Source: Opitutales bacterium (GTDB lineage Bacteria; Verrucomicrobiota; Verrucomicrobiia; Opitutales; Oceanipulchritudinaceae). Taken from it: a stretch of 64,000 bases of DNA. Positions 13,840-25,451 of this stretch are shown here, piece after piece. The notes beneath the pieces were generated by a model that made no database searches, was not told the origin of the DNA, and worked only from the letters and a program-made list of their open reading frames with translations. The stretch spans positions 17,276 to 81,275 of the forward strand of contig JAFIGG010000006.1 of the NCBI GenBank assembly GCA_020831485.1, written 5' to 3'. How positions within the stretch are numbered: the stretch's first letter is position 1; every line of letters starts with the position of its first letter. The position numbers were made by a program, and so were the translations under genes.

Positions 13840-16800
13840 ATGAGTGACGAAGTCCAAACACGCGAAGCCCGCGAAGCGCTCGGATTCGAGCACGACCAGT
13901 CTTTTGACCAGGTCTCCATTTCCATTGCCTCTCCGGATACGATTCGTTCCTGGTCCCGGGGCGAGGTCAAGAATCCCGAGACTATCAACTACCGCACCTT
14001 CAAGCCCGAACCCGGTGGTCTTTTCTGCCAACGGATTTTCGGTCCGGTGCGCGACTACGAATGTGCCTGCGGAAAATACAAGCGCATCAAATACAAGGGT
14101 GTAATCTGTGACCGCTGTGGTGTTGAAGTTACCGTGAGCCGCGTGCGCCGTGAGCGCATGGGGCACATCGAGCTCGCCGTTCCCTGTTCCCACATCTGGT
14201 TTCTCAAGAGCATGCCAAGCCGCCTTGGTCTGCTGCTCGATTTGACCGCCCGCAACCTCGAGCGAGTCATTTACTACGAGAACTACATTGTCACCGATCC
14301 GGGTAAGACTCCACTCGAAGAAAAGCAACTCCTCACCGAGCAGGAATACCAGTCGGCCCTCGACGAGTATGGCGACGATTCCTTCGAAGCGAAAATGGGT
14401 GCCGGTGCCATTCGCGAGATCCTCGAGCACATGGAAATGCAATCCGTTGTGGATGAACTTCACGAGCAGATGCACAACACGCGCTCGAAGCAGATCAAGA
14501 AAAAGCTGTCCAAGCGACTGAAGGTGATCCAGGGCTTCATCCACTCCGAAACCCGTCCGGAATGGATGGTCCTCGAAGTGCTCCCAGTGATCCCGCCGGA
14601 TCTGCGTCCTCTCGTTCCTCTGGAAGGTGGCCGTTTTGCGACCTCCGACCTCAACGACCTTTATCGCCGCGTTATCAACCGCAACAATCGCTTGAAGAAC
14701 CTGTTGATGCTGAAAACGCCGGATGTGATCATTCACAACGAAAAGCGCATGCTTCAGGAAGCGGTGGATGCATTGTTTGATAACGGCCGCCATGGCCGTG
14801 CTGTCACCGGTGCCGGCAACCGTCCTTTGAAGTCCCTCAGTGACATGCTGAAGGGCAAGCAGGGTCGTTTCCGTCAGAACCTGCTCGGGAAGCGCGTCGA
14901 CTACTCCGGTCGCTCGGTCATCGTTATCGGTCCAGACTTGAAGCTGCACCAGTGCGGTTTGCCGAAGAAGATGGCCCTGGTTCTGTTCGAACCTTTCATC
15001 ATTCGCCGGCTCAAGGAACTCGGTTTTGTGCATACCGTGCGCGGTGCTCGTAAAATGATCGAAAAGAAGTCGCCGGAAGTCTGGGACATCCTTGAAGAGG
15101 TTACCAAGGGACACCCGGTTCTCCTGAACCGTGCGCCGACCCTTCACCGCCTTTCCATTCAGGCCTTTGAACCCGTTCTGATTGAAGGGGATGCCATTCG
15201 CCTGCACCCGCTTGTTTGCGCTGCTTACAACGCTGACTTTGACGGTGACCAGATGGCTGTTCACGTTCCGCTTTCCCTCGAAGCAATCCTCGAAGCGAAG
15301 CTGTTGATGATGAGCACGAACAACGTGTTCTCGCCTTCAAGTGGTGACCCGATTCTTACTCCGTCGCAGGACATCGTTCTGGGCGCCTATTACCTGACCC
15401 TGGAGCCCCGCAATGAGCCTGTTGAAGGCGAGCGCGTGCCTATGTTCGGAGATGTGGATGAGGTCTTGATGGCCGAGGCCGATGGCGTCATTGGCAAGCA
15501 CGATTGGATCCGTTTTGCCAACCCAAATGTGGGTAAGGACACTGTCTTTGGAAAGAAGGACGAAAAAGTGCTGCTGACAACTCCGGGACGGGTGCTGTTC
15601 AATGGCATCTGGCCCGAGAAGATCGGCTTTGTGAACTTTGCCGTTGCCAAGAAGAAGCTCGGTGAGCTCATTGACCAGACCTATCAGGTGGCGGGCCATG
15701 AGGAGTCTGTTTTGATGTTGGACCGCCTCAAGGAAGTCGGTTTCTCGATTGCAACTATGGCCGGTATCTCGATCGGCATGGAGGACATGATCATTCCGCC
15801 GGAGAAGGTGGACATTGTCCAGCGTGCCCGCGACCGCATCAAAGATGTGTTGAACCAGTACCGCAAGGGGATCATCACCGGTGGTGAGCGTTACAACAAG
15901 GTCATCGACATTTGGACCGCAGCCACTGACGAAATCGCTTCTGCCGTATTCCGGCACTTGGACCACAACGGTGGCAAAAAGGAGGTCAATCCCGTCTACT
16001 TGATGATGGATTCCGGTGCCCGTGGTAACAAACAGCAGGTTCGCCAATTGTGCGGAACCCGTGGTCTGATGGCCAAGCCCTCCGGCGAGATCATCGAACG
16101 CCCGATCCTTTCGTCCTTCCGTGAAGGCCTGTCGGTCCTTGAATACTTTATTTCTACCCACGGTGCCCGTAAAGGACTCGCCGACACCGCCCTGAAGACG
16201 GCGGATGCCGGTTACCTGACCCGTAAGCTCTGTGACGTTGCAATGGATATCATTATCACTTGTGACGACGACGGCAACCGGGACGGTGTCTGGAAAGCCG
16301 CCATCTATGAAGGGGACGACGAGATCGTGCCTCTGCGTGACCGTATCATCGGACGCTGTGTGGCTCAGGAAGTGCGTAATCCAATCAACCCGGACGAAGT
16401 TATCGTTCCGGAGGCCGGGATGGTCACCAAGGAGCTCGCCAACCGGATTGATGAACTCGGTATCGAGCGGGTGAAGATTCTTTCTCCGTTGACCCACGCG
16501 ACCAAGAACAGCCTTCCGGCCAATGCCTACGGTATCAACCCGGCAACCAACGCTTACGTCGAGGTTGGCACCGCAGTGGGCATCATCGCCGCCCAGTCCA
16601 TCGGTGAACCGGGGACCCAGCTTACCATGCGTACATTCCACATCGGTGGTATTGCTTCGGCGCTTGCTCAATCCGCGGATATCGTGGTTCGCAGCACGGG
16701 TAAGGTTCGTTTTGCTGGCCTGCGTCTGGTGGAAGTAAACAATGGTGCCGCTCTGGTTGTGCTCAACAAAACCGGTAAAATATTCATTCTTGATGCCAAG

Positions 16801-17967
16801 GGCAAGGAGCTGGAAACCTACAATATCCCAGCCGGTGCGGTTCTGACCGTACGTGATGGCGACGGTATTGAAGAGGGTGCGACCCTCGCTCAGTGGGATC
16901 CCTTCAATGTGCCGATTTTGTCCGAAAAGTCCGGAACGATCCGCTTCAAGGACATGATTCCGGGTGTAACGGTCAAACGCGAAATCGATCCGGCCACCGG
17001 TCGGATTGCCACCGTGGTTGTGGAGCACAAGGAAGATTTGAATCCGCAGATTGAAGTGGTCGACGAGTCCGGAAAAGCACTCGCCACTTATTCGATCCCG
17101 ACTGGTGCAACTGTGTCCGTCGTCGATGGCGACGAAATCGATGGTGGTTCCCTGCTCGCCAAAACTCCCCGTCAGGCCTCAAAGACCCAGGACATCACCG
17201 GTGGTCTCCCTCGTGTGGCTGAACTGTTCGAAGGTCGCCGTCCAAAGGAAGCTGCTGAAATGGCCAAAATTGAGGGCATTGTCTCCATGAGTGGAACCGT
17301 TCGTGGTAAGAAACGCCTGATCATCACCGATGAGGAGAGTGGCCAGGAGGAAGAACACCTGATCCCGCACGGTAAGCACATCATCGTTCAGCCGGGTGAC
17401 ATTGTCCGCAAGGGACAGCACCTGACCGAAGGTGCGGCCGATCCGCATGAAATTCTTGATATTCTCGGCCCCAATGCGGTCCAGGAATACATTATCTCCG
17501 AGATCCAAAAGGTCTACCGTCTGCAGGGCGTAACCATCAATGACAAGCACATTGAGTTGATTGTTTCGCAGATGCTCAGCAAGGTCCGTATCACCGAACC
17601 GGGCGATGGCGAATTCTTCTGGGGCGAGCAGATTGATCGGGATAAGTTCATGAAGGACAATGACCGCATCACTGAAGCTGGCGGCCAACCCGCAGAAGGT
17701 GAGCCGATCCTGTTGGGGATCACCAAGGCATCGGTTGAAACCGAGAGCTTCATTTCCGCCGCTTCCTTTCAGGAAACCACGCGTGTGTTGACCGATGCTT
17801 CCACCCTTGGAAAAATCGATCACCTCGAAGGCTTCAAGGAGAACGTGATTATGGGCAACCTGATCCCTGCTGGAACAGGATTGCCGAAGTATCGCCGCCT
17901 CAAGATCAACACACTCACCCGTTCCTCTGTTTCCGATGAGGAATCCAATGTCCCGGATGTCGGGTAA
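13840..17967 (+). CDS. rpoC: DNA-directed RNA polymerase subunit beta' lacking the second zinc site
   Basis: A 1375-residue beta' subunit. The N-terminal zinc ribbon is intact (CACGK and ICDRCG, near residues 74-94). The catalytic Mg motif [10 protein letters not shown] lies at about residues 464-473, and the trigger-loop region ([21 protein letters not shown]) follows near residue 920. The second zinc site (E. coli Cys814, 888, 895, 898) is missing. The first position reads DDDG instead of DDCG, and the CxxxxxxCxxC stretch is replaced by [17 protein letters not shown]. The surrounding sequence aligns well, so this is not a frameshift. It is transcribed with rpoB, and a short gap with a possible promoter leads to rpsL. 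Confidence 0.98.
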   Translation: MSDEVQTREAREALGFEHDQSFDQVSISIASPDTIRSWSRGEVKNPETINYRTFKPEPGGLFCQRIFGPVRDYECACGKYKRIKYKGVICDRCGVEVTVSRVRRERMGHIELAVPCSHIWFLKSMPSRLGLLLDLTARNLERVIYYENYIVTDPGKTPLEEKQLLTEQEYQSALDEYGDDSFEAKMGAGAIREILEHMEMQSVVDELHEQMHNTRSKQIKKKLSKRLKVIQGFIHSETRPEWMVLEVLPVIPPDLRPLVPLEGGRFATSDLNDLYRRVINRNNRLKNLLMLKTPDVIIHNEKRMLQEAVDALFDNGRHGRAVTGAGNRPLKSLSDMLKGKQGRFRQNLLGKRVDYSGRSVIVIGPDLKLHQCGLPKKMALVLFEPFIIRRLKELGFVHTVRGARKMIEKKSPEVWDILEEVTKGHPVLLNRAPTLHRLSIQAFEPVLIEGDAIRLHPLVCAAYNADFDGDQMAVHVPLSLEAILEAKLLMMSTNNVFSPSSGDPILTPSQDIVLGAYYLTLEPRNEPVEGERVPMFGDVDEVLMAEADGVIGKHDWIRFANPNVGKDTVFGKKDEKVLLTTPGRVLFNGIWPEKIGFVNFAVAKKKLGELIDQTYQVAGHEESVLMLDRLKEVGFSIATMAGISIGMEDMIIPPEKVDIVQRARDRIKDVLNQYRKGIITGGERYNKVIDIWTAATDEIASAVFRHLDHNGGKKEVNPVYLMMDSGARGNKQQVRQLCGTRGLMAKPSGEIIERPILSSFREGLSVLEYFISTHGARKGLADTALKTADAGYLTRKLCDVAMDIIITCDDDGNRDGVWKAAIYEGDDEIVPLRDRIIGRCVAQEVRNPINPDEVIVPEAGMVTKELANRIDELGIERVKILSPLTHATKNSLPANAYGINPATNAYVEVGTAVGIIAAQSIGEPGTQLTMRTFHIGGIASALAQSADIVVRSTGKVRFAGLRLVEVNNGAALVVLNKTGKIFILDAKGKELETYNIPAGAVLTVRDGDGIEEGATLAQWDPFNVPILSEKSGTIRFKDMIPGVTVKREIDPATGRIATVVVEHKEDLNPQIEVVDESGKALATYSIPTGATVSVVDGDEIDGGSLLAKTPRQASKTQDITGGLPRVAELFEGRRPKEAAEMAKIEGIVSMSGTVRGKKRLIITDEESGQEEEHLIPHGKHIIVQPGDIVRKGQHLTEGAADPHEILDILGPNAVQEYIISEIQKVYRLQGVTINDKHIELIVSQMLSKVRITEPGDGEFFWGEQIDRDKFMKDNDRITEAGGQPAEGEPILLGITKASVETESFISAASFQETTRVLTDASTLGKIDHLEGFKENVIMGNLIPAGTGLPKYRRLKINTLTRSSVSDEESNVPDVG

Positions 17968-17990
17968 GGATATTTTTAATAAGAAATTCC

Positions 17991-18018
17991 TTGCCGACCA
18001 AAGGGAAAAGTCTACTTT
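17991..18018 (+). promoter_or_regulatory. Possible promoter upstream of rpsL
   Basis: TTGCCG (17991-17996) and TACTTT (18013-18018) are 16 bases apart in the 83-base rpoC-rpsL gap. The same -10-like TACTTT at the same spacing occurs upstream of rplM behind a perfect TTGACA. This is suggestive only. Confidence 0.25.
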
Positions 18019-18050
18019 GACCGCTTTTCTTTAATTTCGACGCGAAACCT

Positions 18051-18428
18051 ATGCCTACAATCAATCAACTCGTCCGCAAGCCGCGGGTGCTGGCCCGTGC
18101 CAAGAGCAAGTCGCCTGCACTGAAGTCCAACCCTTTCCGACGGGGCGTTTGCACCCAGGTGATGACCCGTACCCCGAAAAAGCCGAATTCGGCTATCCGT
18201 AAGGTTGCCAAGGTACGCCTCACCAGTGGGTATGAAGTCATCGCTTACATTCCGGACGAAGGTCACAGCCTCCAGGAGCACAGTGTTGTGCTCGTGCGTG
18301 GTGGACGTGTGAAGGACTTGCCGGGTGTGCGTTACCACATTGTTCGTGGTACTCTGGACTGCACAGGTGTTGAAAAGCGTCGCCGTAGCCGTTCGAAATA
18401 TGGCGTTAAGCGTCCGAAATCCAAGTAA
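18051..18428 (+). CDS. rpsL: 30S ribosomal protein S12
   Basis: A 125-residue S12 at the decoding centre. The two loops that contact the codon-anticodon helix are [12 protein letters not shown] (about residues 42-53) and [17 protein letters not shown] (about 84-100). The lysines equivalent to E. coli Lys43 and Lys88 are present, so the protein looks streptomycin-sensitive. It starts the str group rpsL-rpsG-fusA, with rpsG 26 bases downstream. Confidence 0.97.
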   Translation: MPTINQLVRKPRVLARAKSKSPALKSNPFRRGVCTQVMTRTPKKPNSAIRKVAKVRLTSGYEVIAYIPDEGHSLQEHSVVLVRGGRVKDLPGVRYHIVRGTLDCTGVEKRRRSRSKYGVKRPKSK

Positions 18429-18454
18429 ACCTCTATCCGTTTTATTGAATAGTC

Positions 18455-18925
18455 ATGTCCCGTCGACGCAAAGCTGAAAAACGCGAACATATCGCGGATC
18501 CTCGTTACAACAGCACCCTGGTCAGCCATCTGATCAATATGGTGATGCTGGACGGCAAGAAGTCCATTGCCCAAAGCATCGTTTATGGTGCCTTTGAACG
18601 CGTAAGCGAGAAACTCGAGAAAGGCGATCCGGTGGATCTGCTTCTCGGCGCTCTCGAAAATGTTCGTCCGAAACTCGAGGTTAAGAGCCGTCGCGTTGGT
18701 GGCACGACTTATCAAGTGCCTCTTGAGATTCCCTTCGAGCGCCAGCAGAGTCTTGCTTTCCGTTGGATGATCAATTCTGCCCGTTCCCGTCGCGGTAAGA
18801 TGAGCGAGAACCTCGCGGCCGAAATCGTCGATGCCTACAATAACACCGGCGGAGTGGTTAAGAAGAAGGATGACACTCACCGCATGGCCCAGGCCAATCG
18901 CGCATTCGCTCACCTTCGCTGGTAA
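18455..18925 (+). CDS. rpsG: 30S ribosomal protein S7
   Basis: A 156-residue S7 that organises the 3' domain of 16S rRNA near the E site. The N-terminal [20 protein letters not shown] and the central [24 protein letters not shown] region are typical. In E. coli S7 can repress the str operon. Nothing specific is visible in the 26-base gap upstream. fusA follows after eight bases. Confidence 0.97.
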   Translation: MSRRRKAEKREHIADPRYNSTLVSHLINMVMLDGKKSIAQSIVYGAFERVSEKLEKGDPVDLLLGALENVRPKLEVKSRRVGGTTYQVPLEIPFERQQSLAFRWMINSARSRRGKMSENLAAEIVDAYNNTGGVVKKKDDTHRMAQANRAFAHLRW

Positions 18926-18933
18926 TAGTTCCC

Positions 18934-21102
18934 ATGAGTCACAAGATTGATCCCAAGAAAGTTTCTTCCGTTAATGCCAAGGACCGCCTTTGCCCGCTGG
19001 AATTCCAGCGTAATATTGGTATTGCAGCCCACATTGACGCAGGTAAGACAACCACAACAGAACGCATTCTCTTCTACTCCGGAAAGATCCACAAGATTGG
19101 CGAAACCCACGAAGGTGGCGCTACTACGGACTGGATGGAGCAGGAAAAAGAGCGTGGCATTACCATTACTTCGGCAGCTATCACTGCTGAGTGGACGACT
19201 AAAAAGGGTCCATTTGCCAACATCCCGCACCGGATCAATGTGATCGACACTCCCGGGCACGTGGATTTCACCGCAGAGGTGGAGCGTTCCCTGAAGGTTC
19301 TTGATGGTGCCGTTGCAGTGTTCTGTGCGGTCGCCGGTGTGCAGCCTCAGTCCGAAACCGTTTGGCGTCAGATGAACAAATACGGCGTTCCCCGTATTGC
19401 CTTCATCAATAAGATGGACCGGACAGGTGCCGATTTTCATTCTGCAGTGAAGGAGATTCGTGAAAAGCTCGGCGCCAATGCCCATCCGCTTTTCCTGCCG
19501 ATCGGCAACGAAGAGAATTTCCGTGGAATGGTCGACCTCGTGACCATGCGCGCCCACATGTATGAAGACACTGAATTTGGCAGCAAGTTCAGCGACGAAG
19601 ATATTCCGGCCGATCTCATGGATGAGGCTGTCGAGTATCGTGAAAAGCTGCTTGAAGACGTCTCAGCCTTTGACGACGTGCTCGCCGAAAAATACATCGA
19701 AGGCGAAGAGATTTCTGAAGACGAGTTCCGTCTGGGCATCCGTAAAGCCACTTTGGCCCATGCCATCGTCGGCGTGATCCCAGGGACTGCTTTTAAGAAC
19801 AAGGGGGTTCAGAAGGTTCTGAATGCCGTTGTTGACTACCTGCCCAGCCCGCTGGACATTCCGCCTCAGCCCGGTCACGACGCCGAAGATGAAGAGAAAA
19901 TCATCGAAGTAGGGCCGGATGACAATGATACACTTGTTGGCCTCGCTTTCAAATTGGCCACCGATCCATTTGTTGGGCGTCTTGTTTTCTTCCGTATCTA
20001 CCGGGGCACCCTGCGCAAGGGTTCTGCGCTGATCAACAGCCGTACAGGTAAGACCGAGCGCATCAGTCGACTCATGGTCATGCACGCCGACCGTCGCGAA
20101 GACATAGACGTCGCCTTCTCAGGTGATATCGTTGCCATCATTGGCGCCAAGGACGTGCGCACTGGTGACACACTCCGTGACAAGCATGTCGATATCGAGC
20201 TCGAGCCTCCGACATTCCCGGAGCCAGTCATCAGCATGAGTGTTGAACCTTCTTCAAAGAGTGATCAGGAAAAGCTGTCGCTCGCACTGCAGCGCCTGGC
20301 TGAAGAGGACCCAACCTTCCTGGTCAGCTCCGATGAGGAAAGTGGCCAGACCATTATTTCCGGAATGGGTGAGTTGCACCTCGACATTATTCGTGACCGG
20401 CTCCTGCGTGAGTTCAAGGTTGAGGCAGCTGTTGGCAAACCGCAGATTTCCTACCGCGAGAGCATCACGCTGCCCGCTGACGGTAATGGTAAGTTTGTTC
20501 GTCAAAGTGGTGGCCGTGGTCAATACGGTCATGCCGAGATCAAGCTCGAACCTCTCGAAGCCGGCAAGGGTTACGAATTCTCCAACGAAATTGTTGGCGG
20601 CGTGATCCCCAAGGAATACATCAAGCCGACCGAAGAGGGCATCAAGGAAGCTTCCCGTAACGGAACCATTGCCGGATTCCCTGTGGTGGACTTCAAGGTG
20701 CGCCTCGTTTTCGGTTCCTTCCACGAAGTTGACTCCTCCGAAATGGCCTTCCGCATGGCAGGTATTTTCGCCTTCCGTGATGCTATGGCAAAAGCCAAGC
20801 CCGTGTTGCTGGAGCCTGTGATGAAGGTCGAAGTCGAGACACCGGATGAGTTCCAGGGTGACATCGTAGGCGATATCAATCGTCGCCGTGGCGTGATTCA
20901 GGGTATCCAGTCCAAGGGTGTGATCACTAAGATCTCCGCCACTGTGCCACTCGAGCAGATGTTCGGTTACTCGACGGACGTTCGTTCCCTGTCCAAGGGT
21001 CGTGCTTCCTACTCGATGGAGCCAAGCCACTTTGAACCGGTGCCCAACAGCCTTGTTGAGCAGATTGTGAAAACTTCTTCCCGTGCCCCGGCACGGACCT
21101 GA
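18934..21102 (+). CDS. fusA: Elongation factor G
   Basis: A 722-residue translocase GTPase. The P-loop is AHIDAGKTT (residues 32-40). Switch I reads [12 protein letters not shown], so it is canonical here, unlike EF-Tu. DTPGHVDF and NKMD follow, and domains II-V run to a normal C-terminus. It is about 15 residues longer at the N-terminus than E. coli EF-G. The order fusA-rpsJ without an intervening tuf is the Chlamydia-like arrangement. It begins eight bases after rpsG. Confidence 0.98.
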   Translation: MSHKIDPKKVSSVNAKDRLCPLEFQRNIGIAAHIDAGKTTTTERILFYSGKIHKIGETHEGGATTDWMEQEKERGITITSAAITAEWTTKKGPFANIPHRINVIDTPGHVDFTAEVERSLKVLDGAVAVFCAVAGVQPQSETVWRQMNKYGVPRIAFINKMDRTGADFHSAVKEIREKLGANAHPLFLPIGNEENFRGMVDLVTMRAHMYEDTEFGSKFSDEDIPADLMDEAVEYREKLLEDVSAFDDVLAEKYIEGEEISEDEFRLGIRKATLAHAIVGVIPGTAFKNKGVQKVLNAVVDYLPSPLDIPPQPGHDAEDEEKIIEVGPDDNDTLVGLAFKLATDPFVGRLVFFRIYRGTLRKGSALINSRTGKTERISRLMVMHADRREDIDVAFSGDIVAIIGAKDVRTGDTLRDKHVDIELEPPTFPEPVISMSVEPSSKSDQEKLSLALQRLAEEDPTFLVSSDEESGQTIISGMGELHLDIIRDRLLREFKVEAAVGKPQISYRESITLPADGNGKFVRQSGGRGQYGHAEIKLEPLEAGKGYEFSNEIVGGVIPKEYIKPTEEGIKEASRNGTIAGFPVVDFKVRLVFGSFHEVDSSEMAFRMAGIFAFRDAMAKAKPVLLEPVMKVEVETPDEFQGDIVGDINRRRGVIQGIQSKGVITKISATVPLEQMFGYSTDVRSLSKGRASYSMEPSHFEPVPNSLVEQIVKTSSRAPART

Positions 21103-21129
21103 TCCGAACCTTTTTGAGAATTATCCATC

Positions 21130-21438
21130 ATGAGTGGCCCACGCATTCGCATTAAACTGCAAGGTTATGACTACCGAGTCATTGACCAAAGCGCCTCTGA
21201 AATCGTCGACACCGCCAAGCGCTCCGGCGCCCGGGTTGCCGGCCCTGTGCCGTTGCCTACCCGCATCGAAAAGGTGACTGTCAATCGCTCTCCGCACGTT
21301 GACAAGAAGTCGATGGACCAGTTCGAGCAGCGCACCCACAAGCGCATGATCGACATCGTCGAGCCGACCGCGCAAACGGTCGACGAGCTGAAGAAACTCA
21401 ACCTGCCAGCAGGGGTCGACATCACGATCAACGTCTAA
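21130..21438 (+). CDS. rpsJ: 30S ribosomal protein S10
   Basis: A 102-residue S10 with the typical start ([18 protein letters not shown]) and the extended loop [12 protein letters not shown] that enters the 30S head. It also acts as NusE with NusB and NusG. It starts 27 bases after fusA. It is followed not by rplC directly but by a strong terminator, so it is the last gene of the str transcript rather than the first of the S10 operon. Confidence 0.97.
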   Translation: MSGPRIRIKLQGYDYRVIDQSASEIVDTAKRSGARVAGPVPLPTRIEKVTVNRSPHVDKKSMDQFEQRTHKRMIDIVEPTAQTVDELKKLNLPAGVDITINV

Positions 21439-21444
21439 TCTTTC

Positions 21445-21473
21445 CGGCGGGCAGTTCATGCCCGCCGTTTTTT
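21445..21473 (+). terminator. Rho-independent terminator after rpsJ
   Basis: CGGCGGGC (21445-21452) pairs perfectly with GCCCGCCG (21460-21467) around a seven-base loop and is followed by six T residues. It starts seven bases after the rpsJ stop. It should end the rpoBC-str transcript and uncouple rpsJ from rplC. Confidence 0.88.
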
Positions 21474-21491
21474 CAACTTTTCTCATTGACA

Positions 21492-21524
21492 GAAGCTGTG
21501 GATCCACGTTTTCTCCACAGCTTC
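21492..21524 (+). promoter_or_regulatory. Second hairpin after rpsJ
   Basis: GAAGCTGTGGA (21492-21502) pairs perfectly over 11 bases with TCCACAGCTTC (21514-21524). It lies immediately after a TTGACA (21486-21491). The following bases, TTCACTTTTCTACTT, are T-rich but not a clean run. It may be a backup terminator, a barrier to exonucleases, or an operator-like element for the rplC promoter. Confidence 0.45.
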
Positions 21525-21614
21525 TTCACTTTTCTACTTCGGGATAGCCGTCAGCCGGATGCTGCGGAACTCCATCGGTAGAATTCCAATCAATTTTTCT
21601 TAAACCTGACTAAT

Positions 21615-21644
21615 GCAGGCAATGCATTCTTTTGCATTTTCTGC
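21615..21644 (+). promoter_or_regulatory. Leader hairpin just before rplC
   Basis: GCAG (21615-21618) and AATGCA (21621-21626) pair with TGCATT (21633-21638) and CTGC (21641-21644), giving an imperfect hairpin that ends nine bases before the rplC ATG. Its position makes it a candidate for translational control of the L3-L4 operon, since in many bacteria L4 regulates this cluster. No homologous leader family is recognised. Confidence 0.35.
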
Positions 21645-21653
21645 CGCTTAGAA

Positions 21654-22295
21654 ATGAATACAACGATCATAGGCAAAAAGATCGGTATGACTCAGATCTT
21701 CAATGAAGAGAACGAGCTCGTGCCGGTGACCGTAATTGAGGCGGGACCCTGTCCGGTGCTCCAGGTGAAAACCCAGGAGACGGACGGTTACAACGCTGTT
21801 CAAATTGGCTTCGGCAGCCGCAAGGAGAAGAATACCTCCAAGGCGATGCAGGGTCACTTCAAGAAGGCTGGCGCAAGCATTTGCTCCCAGCTGACTGAAG
21901 TCCGTTGCGAAGAAGCACCTGAAGTGCAGGCTGGCGAGCAGTTGACTGTTGCCGCCTTCGAAGGTGTCGCAAAGGTCGACATCATCGGTGACACCAAGGG
22001 CCGTGGTTTCCAGGGCGTCGTCAAGCGTTATGGATTCGCCGGTGGTCCTGCCAGTCACGGTAGCATGTTCCACCGTCGTGGTGGTTCCTACGGTAACTGT
22101 CAGTGGCCGGGACACGTTTGGCCGGGCAAAAAGATGCCTGGTCGTTTCGGCAATCACCGCCGTACGGTGCAGAATTTGAAAGTCGTGAAGATCGATGCTG
22201 AAAAGAATCTGATCCTCGTGAAGGGAAGTATTCCCGGCGCAAACGGTTCCACGGTTTTGGTCCGTGGATCCATCAAGCGTAAGAAATCAGCCTAA
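21654..22295 (+). CDS. rplC: 50S ribosomal protein L3
   Basis: A 213-residue L3 that reaches toward the peptidyl-transferase centre. The start MNTTIIGKKIGMTQIF and the loop around HGSMFHRRGGSYGNCQWPGHVW followed by KKMPGRFG are characteristic. It is the first gene of the downstream S10/spc transcript because a terminator precedes it. The rplD start lies 17 bases beyond its stop, behind a strong ribosome binding site. Confidence 0.97.
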   Translation: MNTTIIGKKIGMTQIFNEENELVPVTVIEAGPCPVLQVKTQETDGYNAVQIGFGSRKEKNTSKAMQGHFKKAGASICSQLTEVRCEEAPEVQAGEQLTVAAFEGVAKVDIIGDTKGRGFQGVVKRYGFAGGPASHGSMFHRRGGSYGNCQWPGHVWPGKKMPGRFGNHRRTVQNLKVVKIDAEKNLILVKGSIPGANGSTVLVRGSIKRKKSA

Positions 22296-22312
22296 TGCAG
22301 GAGGCCTCCAGG

Positions 22313-22942
22313 ATGAAACTGAAATTTTATAATGCAGACGGCAGCGAAGCCGCTGAAAAGGAATATGCAATTCCGGAGTTTGAAGGCGACAAAGGCCTTC
22401 AGGCCCTGAAGCAGGTTCTGCTTGCTCTGATGGCAAACCGTCGCCAAGGCACGGTTTCCACCAAGACCCGCTCGACGGTTCACGGAACTGGCAAGAAGCC
22501 CTTTCGTCAGAAAGGCACAGGTCGCGCCCGTCAAGGTTCGATGGTTGGCCCGCAGCACACTCATGGTTCGGTTGCTCACGGTCCTCAGCCGCGCAAGTTT
22601 ACTCAACATATCAACCGCAAAATGCGCCGTGCCGCCCTCGGTCGCGCACTTTTTGACCGGGTGTCCGATGGTGAAGTGGCAGTTATCGAAAAATGGGAAG
22701 TCGCTGAGGCGAAAACCCGTCTTTTCAACGCCATTGTCGGCAAGGTCGCCCCTGAAGGAAAAATTCTGGTTGTCGACGACAGCTGGGCCGATGCCACACT
22801 GTTGGCCGCTCGTAACATCGAGCGCGTTTCAGTCAACGATGCTTCCAGCCTCAATGTCCTCGATCTCGCTCGTTACGATCGCATCGTTCTGAGCGAAAAG
22901 GGGATTGAAAAACTGCTCAACCGTTTGAACGGAGAAAACTAA
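22313..22942 (+). CDS. rplD: 50S ribosomal protein L4
   Basis: A 209-residue L4 whose extended loop lines the exit tunnel (TRSTVHGTGKKPFRQKGTGRARQG, about residues 53-76). An earlier ATG at 22295 overlaps the rplC stop. I chose ATG 22313 because AGGAGG at 22299-22304 is spaced ideally for it and because MKLKFYNADG matches family starts. L4 is a known autoregulator of this operon in enterobacteria. rplW starts immediately after the stop. Confidence 0.96.
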   Translation: MKLKFYNADGSEAAEKEYAIPEFEGDKGLQALKQVLLALMANRRQGTVSTKTRSTVHGTGKKPFRQKGTGRARQGSMVGPQHTHGSVAHGPQPRKFTQHINRKMRRAALGRALFDRVSDGEVAVIEKWEVAEAKTRLFNAIVGKVAPEGKILVVDDSWADATLLAARNIERVSVNDASSLNVLDLARYDRIVLSEKGIEKLLNRLNGEN

Positions 22943-23233
22943 ATGATCCAGGTAGAGAACATTCTTATCGAGCACCTGGTGACGGAGAAGGCGACCGCCG
23001 CTCTGTCCAACCAGAATCAATACACCTTCCGGGTGGCAAAGAACACCAATCAGATTGCCATTCGCCAAGCGATTGAATCCCGCTTTGGGGTGAAGGTGCA
23101 TTCTGTCCAAACCCTGAATGTCAAACCAAAGGCTAAGCGCGACCGTATGCGCCGTGGCCAATCCGGTCTGAAGCCTGGCTATAAAAAAGCCATCGTGCGT
23201 CTGCAGGCCGGCGATACCATCGACATCGCTTAA
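22943..23233 (+). CDS. rplW: 50S ribosomal protein L23
   Basis: A 96-residue L23 at the tunnel exit, the docking site for trigger factor and SRP. Family motifs include LVTEKATAALSNQNQYTFRV and the conserved FGVKVHSVQTLNVKPK region. The start codon directly abuts the rplD stop, so translation is coupled. rplB follows after 15 bases. Confidence 0.96.
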   Translation: MIQVENILIEHLVTEKATAALSNQNQYTFRVAKNTNQIAIRQAIESRFGVKVHSVQTLNVKPKAKRDRMRRGQSGLKPGYKKAIVRLQAGDTIDIA

Positions 23234-23248
23234 CCGGAGTTTTTCAAA

Positions 23249-24097
<849 letters not shown>

Positions 24098-24134
24098 TCC
24101 CAGCAAGTAATAACTGAACAAATCGATACACGAA

Positions 24135-24404
24135 ATGGCACGTTCACTCAAAAAAGGTTTCTTTGTCGATCCAGGTCTCTGGAAGAAGGTGGAAGCAGCG
24201 CAGGCTACGGACAACAAACGTCCGATCAAAACCTGGTCCCGTCGCTCCCAGATCACGCCCGAATTTGTCGGTCTGAATCTGGAAGTCCACAACGGCAAGG
24301 GTTTCATACCCGTTCACATCACCGAAAACATGGTTGGCCACCGGTTGGGCGAATTCTCGCTGACCCGGACCTTCAAGGGTCACCAACCGCACACCAAGAA
24401 GTAA
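24135..24404 (+). CDS. rpsS: 30S ribosomal protein S19
   Basis: An 89-residue S19 of the 30S head, contacting the A-site tRNA and intersubunit bridge. It begins [12 protein letters not shown] and contains [16 protein letters not shown] and the C-terminal [10 protein letters not shown], all typical. It sits between rplB and rplV in the conserved S10 order. Confidence 0.97.
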   Translation: MARSLKKGFFVDPGLWKKVEAAQATDNKRPIKTWSRRSQITPEFVGLNLEVHNGKGFIPVHITENMVGHRLGEFSLTRTFKGHQPHTKK

Positions 24405-24423
24405 TCCCGAAGGCTGCGTCACC

Positions 24424-24765
24424 ATGCAAGTTACTGCACTTACAAGATATTCCCGCATTTCGCCGAAGAAGGCGCGCGAAGTGGCCCGTACGATCAAGGG
24501 CATGCCGGCGAACGAAGCGCTCGAAACGCTTCGTTTCATACCGCGTAAAGCGGCCCGCCTGCTGCACAAGACCCTGCACAGCGCCATCGCCAATGCGGAA
24601 AACAACCACAACCTGAACTCTGACCGATTGATTGTCGCTGAAGCCATTATCGAAGAAGGCCCGACCTTCCGCCGCTTCAAGCCTGTCGCCCGGGGTTCCG
24701 CTCACCCGATCCGCAAACGCACCAGTCACCTGCGCATTGTCCTCGCTGAGGCTGCGAACAACTAA
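24424..24765 (+). CDS. rplV: 50S ribosomal protein L22
   Basis: A 113-residue L22 whose beta hairpin narrows the exit tunnel near the macrolide site. [18 protein letters not shown] is the N-terminal signature, and [21 protein letters not shown] forms the hairpin tip. No deletion or insertion of the kind seen in macrolide-resistant mutants is apparent. It starts 19 bases after rpsS and 11 before rpsC. Confidence 0.96.
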   Translation: MQVTALTRYSRISPKKAREVARTIKGMPANEALETLRFIPRKAARLLHKTLHSAIANAENNHNLNSDRLIVAEAIIEEGPTFRRFKPVARGSAHPIRKRTSHLRIVLAEAANN

Positions 24766-24776
24766 AGTATTTCACC

Positions 24777-25415
24777 ATGGGTCAAAAAGTAAATCCAATC
24801 GGCTTCCGCCTTTCTGTCCGCCGCGACTGGGAGTCCCGCTGGTTCGCCCGCAAGGGTGAGTTCCGCGAACTCCTCAACGAAGACTATCGGATCCGCGAAT
24901 TCCTGAAGGAAAAATTCCGCTATGCGGCAGTTCCCCGTATCTTTATCGAGCGTGCGGGTAACCGCGTCCGCATTAAGGTCCACACAGCCCGTCCGGGAAT
25001 CGTGATTGGCCGCAAGGGTGCCGAGCTGGAAAAGATTAAGGAAGAACTGAACAAGATCGTTTCCAAGGACGTTCTGCTGGACATCCAGGAAGTGAAGAAG
25101 CCGGATCTCGTTGCCCAGTTGGTCGCTGAAAGCGTTGCTTTGCAGCTTGAACGTCGGATTTCCTTCCGCCGCGCTATTAAAAAGTCGGTTCAAAGCACTA
25201 TGAGCATGGGCGCGAAGGGGATACGCCTGCAGATTTCCGGTCGCCTCGGCGGTGCGGACATCGCTCGCACTGAGAGCGCCCGCTCCGGTTCAGTACCTTT
25301 GCACACCCTGCGTGCGAATATTGATTACGGTTTTGCCGAAGCCCGAACGGTCTACGGTATCATCGGCATCAAGTGCTGGATCTGTCTCGACACCGAGGAA
25401 AAGCTGCTCAACTGA
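24777..25415 (+). CDS. rpsC: 30S ribosomal protein S3
   Basis: A 212-residue S3 with an N-terminal KH domain ([18 protein letters not shown], GxxG loop GRKG) and the C-terminal domain ending in [19 protein letters not shown]. It helps form the mRNA entry tunnel and its helicase. It lacks the basic C-terminal tail of E. coli S3 (233 residues), a compact form seen in many bacteria. Confidence 0.97.
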   Translation: MGQKVNPIGFRLSVRRDWESRWFARKGEFRELLNEDYRIREFLKEKFRYAAVPRIFIERAGNRVRIKVHTARPGIVIGRKGAELEKIKEELNKIVSKDVLLDIQEVKKPDLVAQLVAESVALQLERRISFRRAIKKSVQSTMSMGAKGIRLQISGRLGGADIARTESARSGSVPLHTLRANIDYGFAEARTVYGIIGIKCWICLDTEEKLLN

Positions 25416-25451
25416 GCTGGCACAATTTAACTATCCAACTGATTTAGAGCT

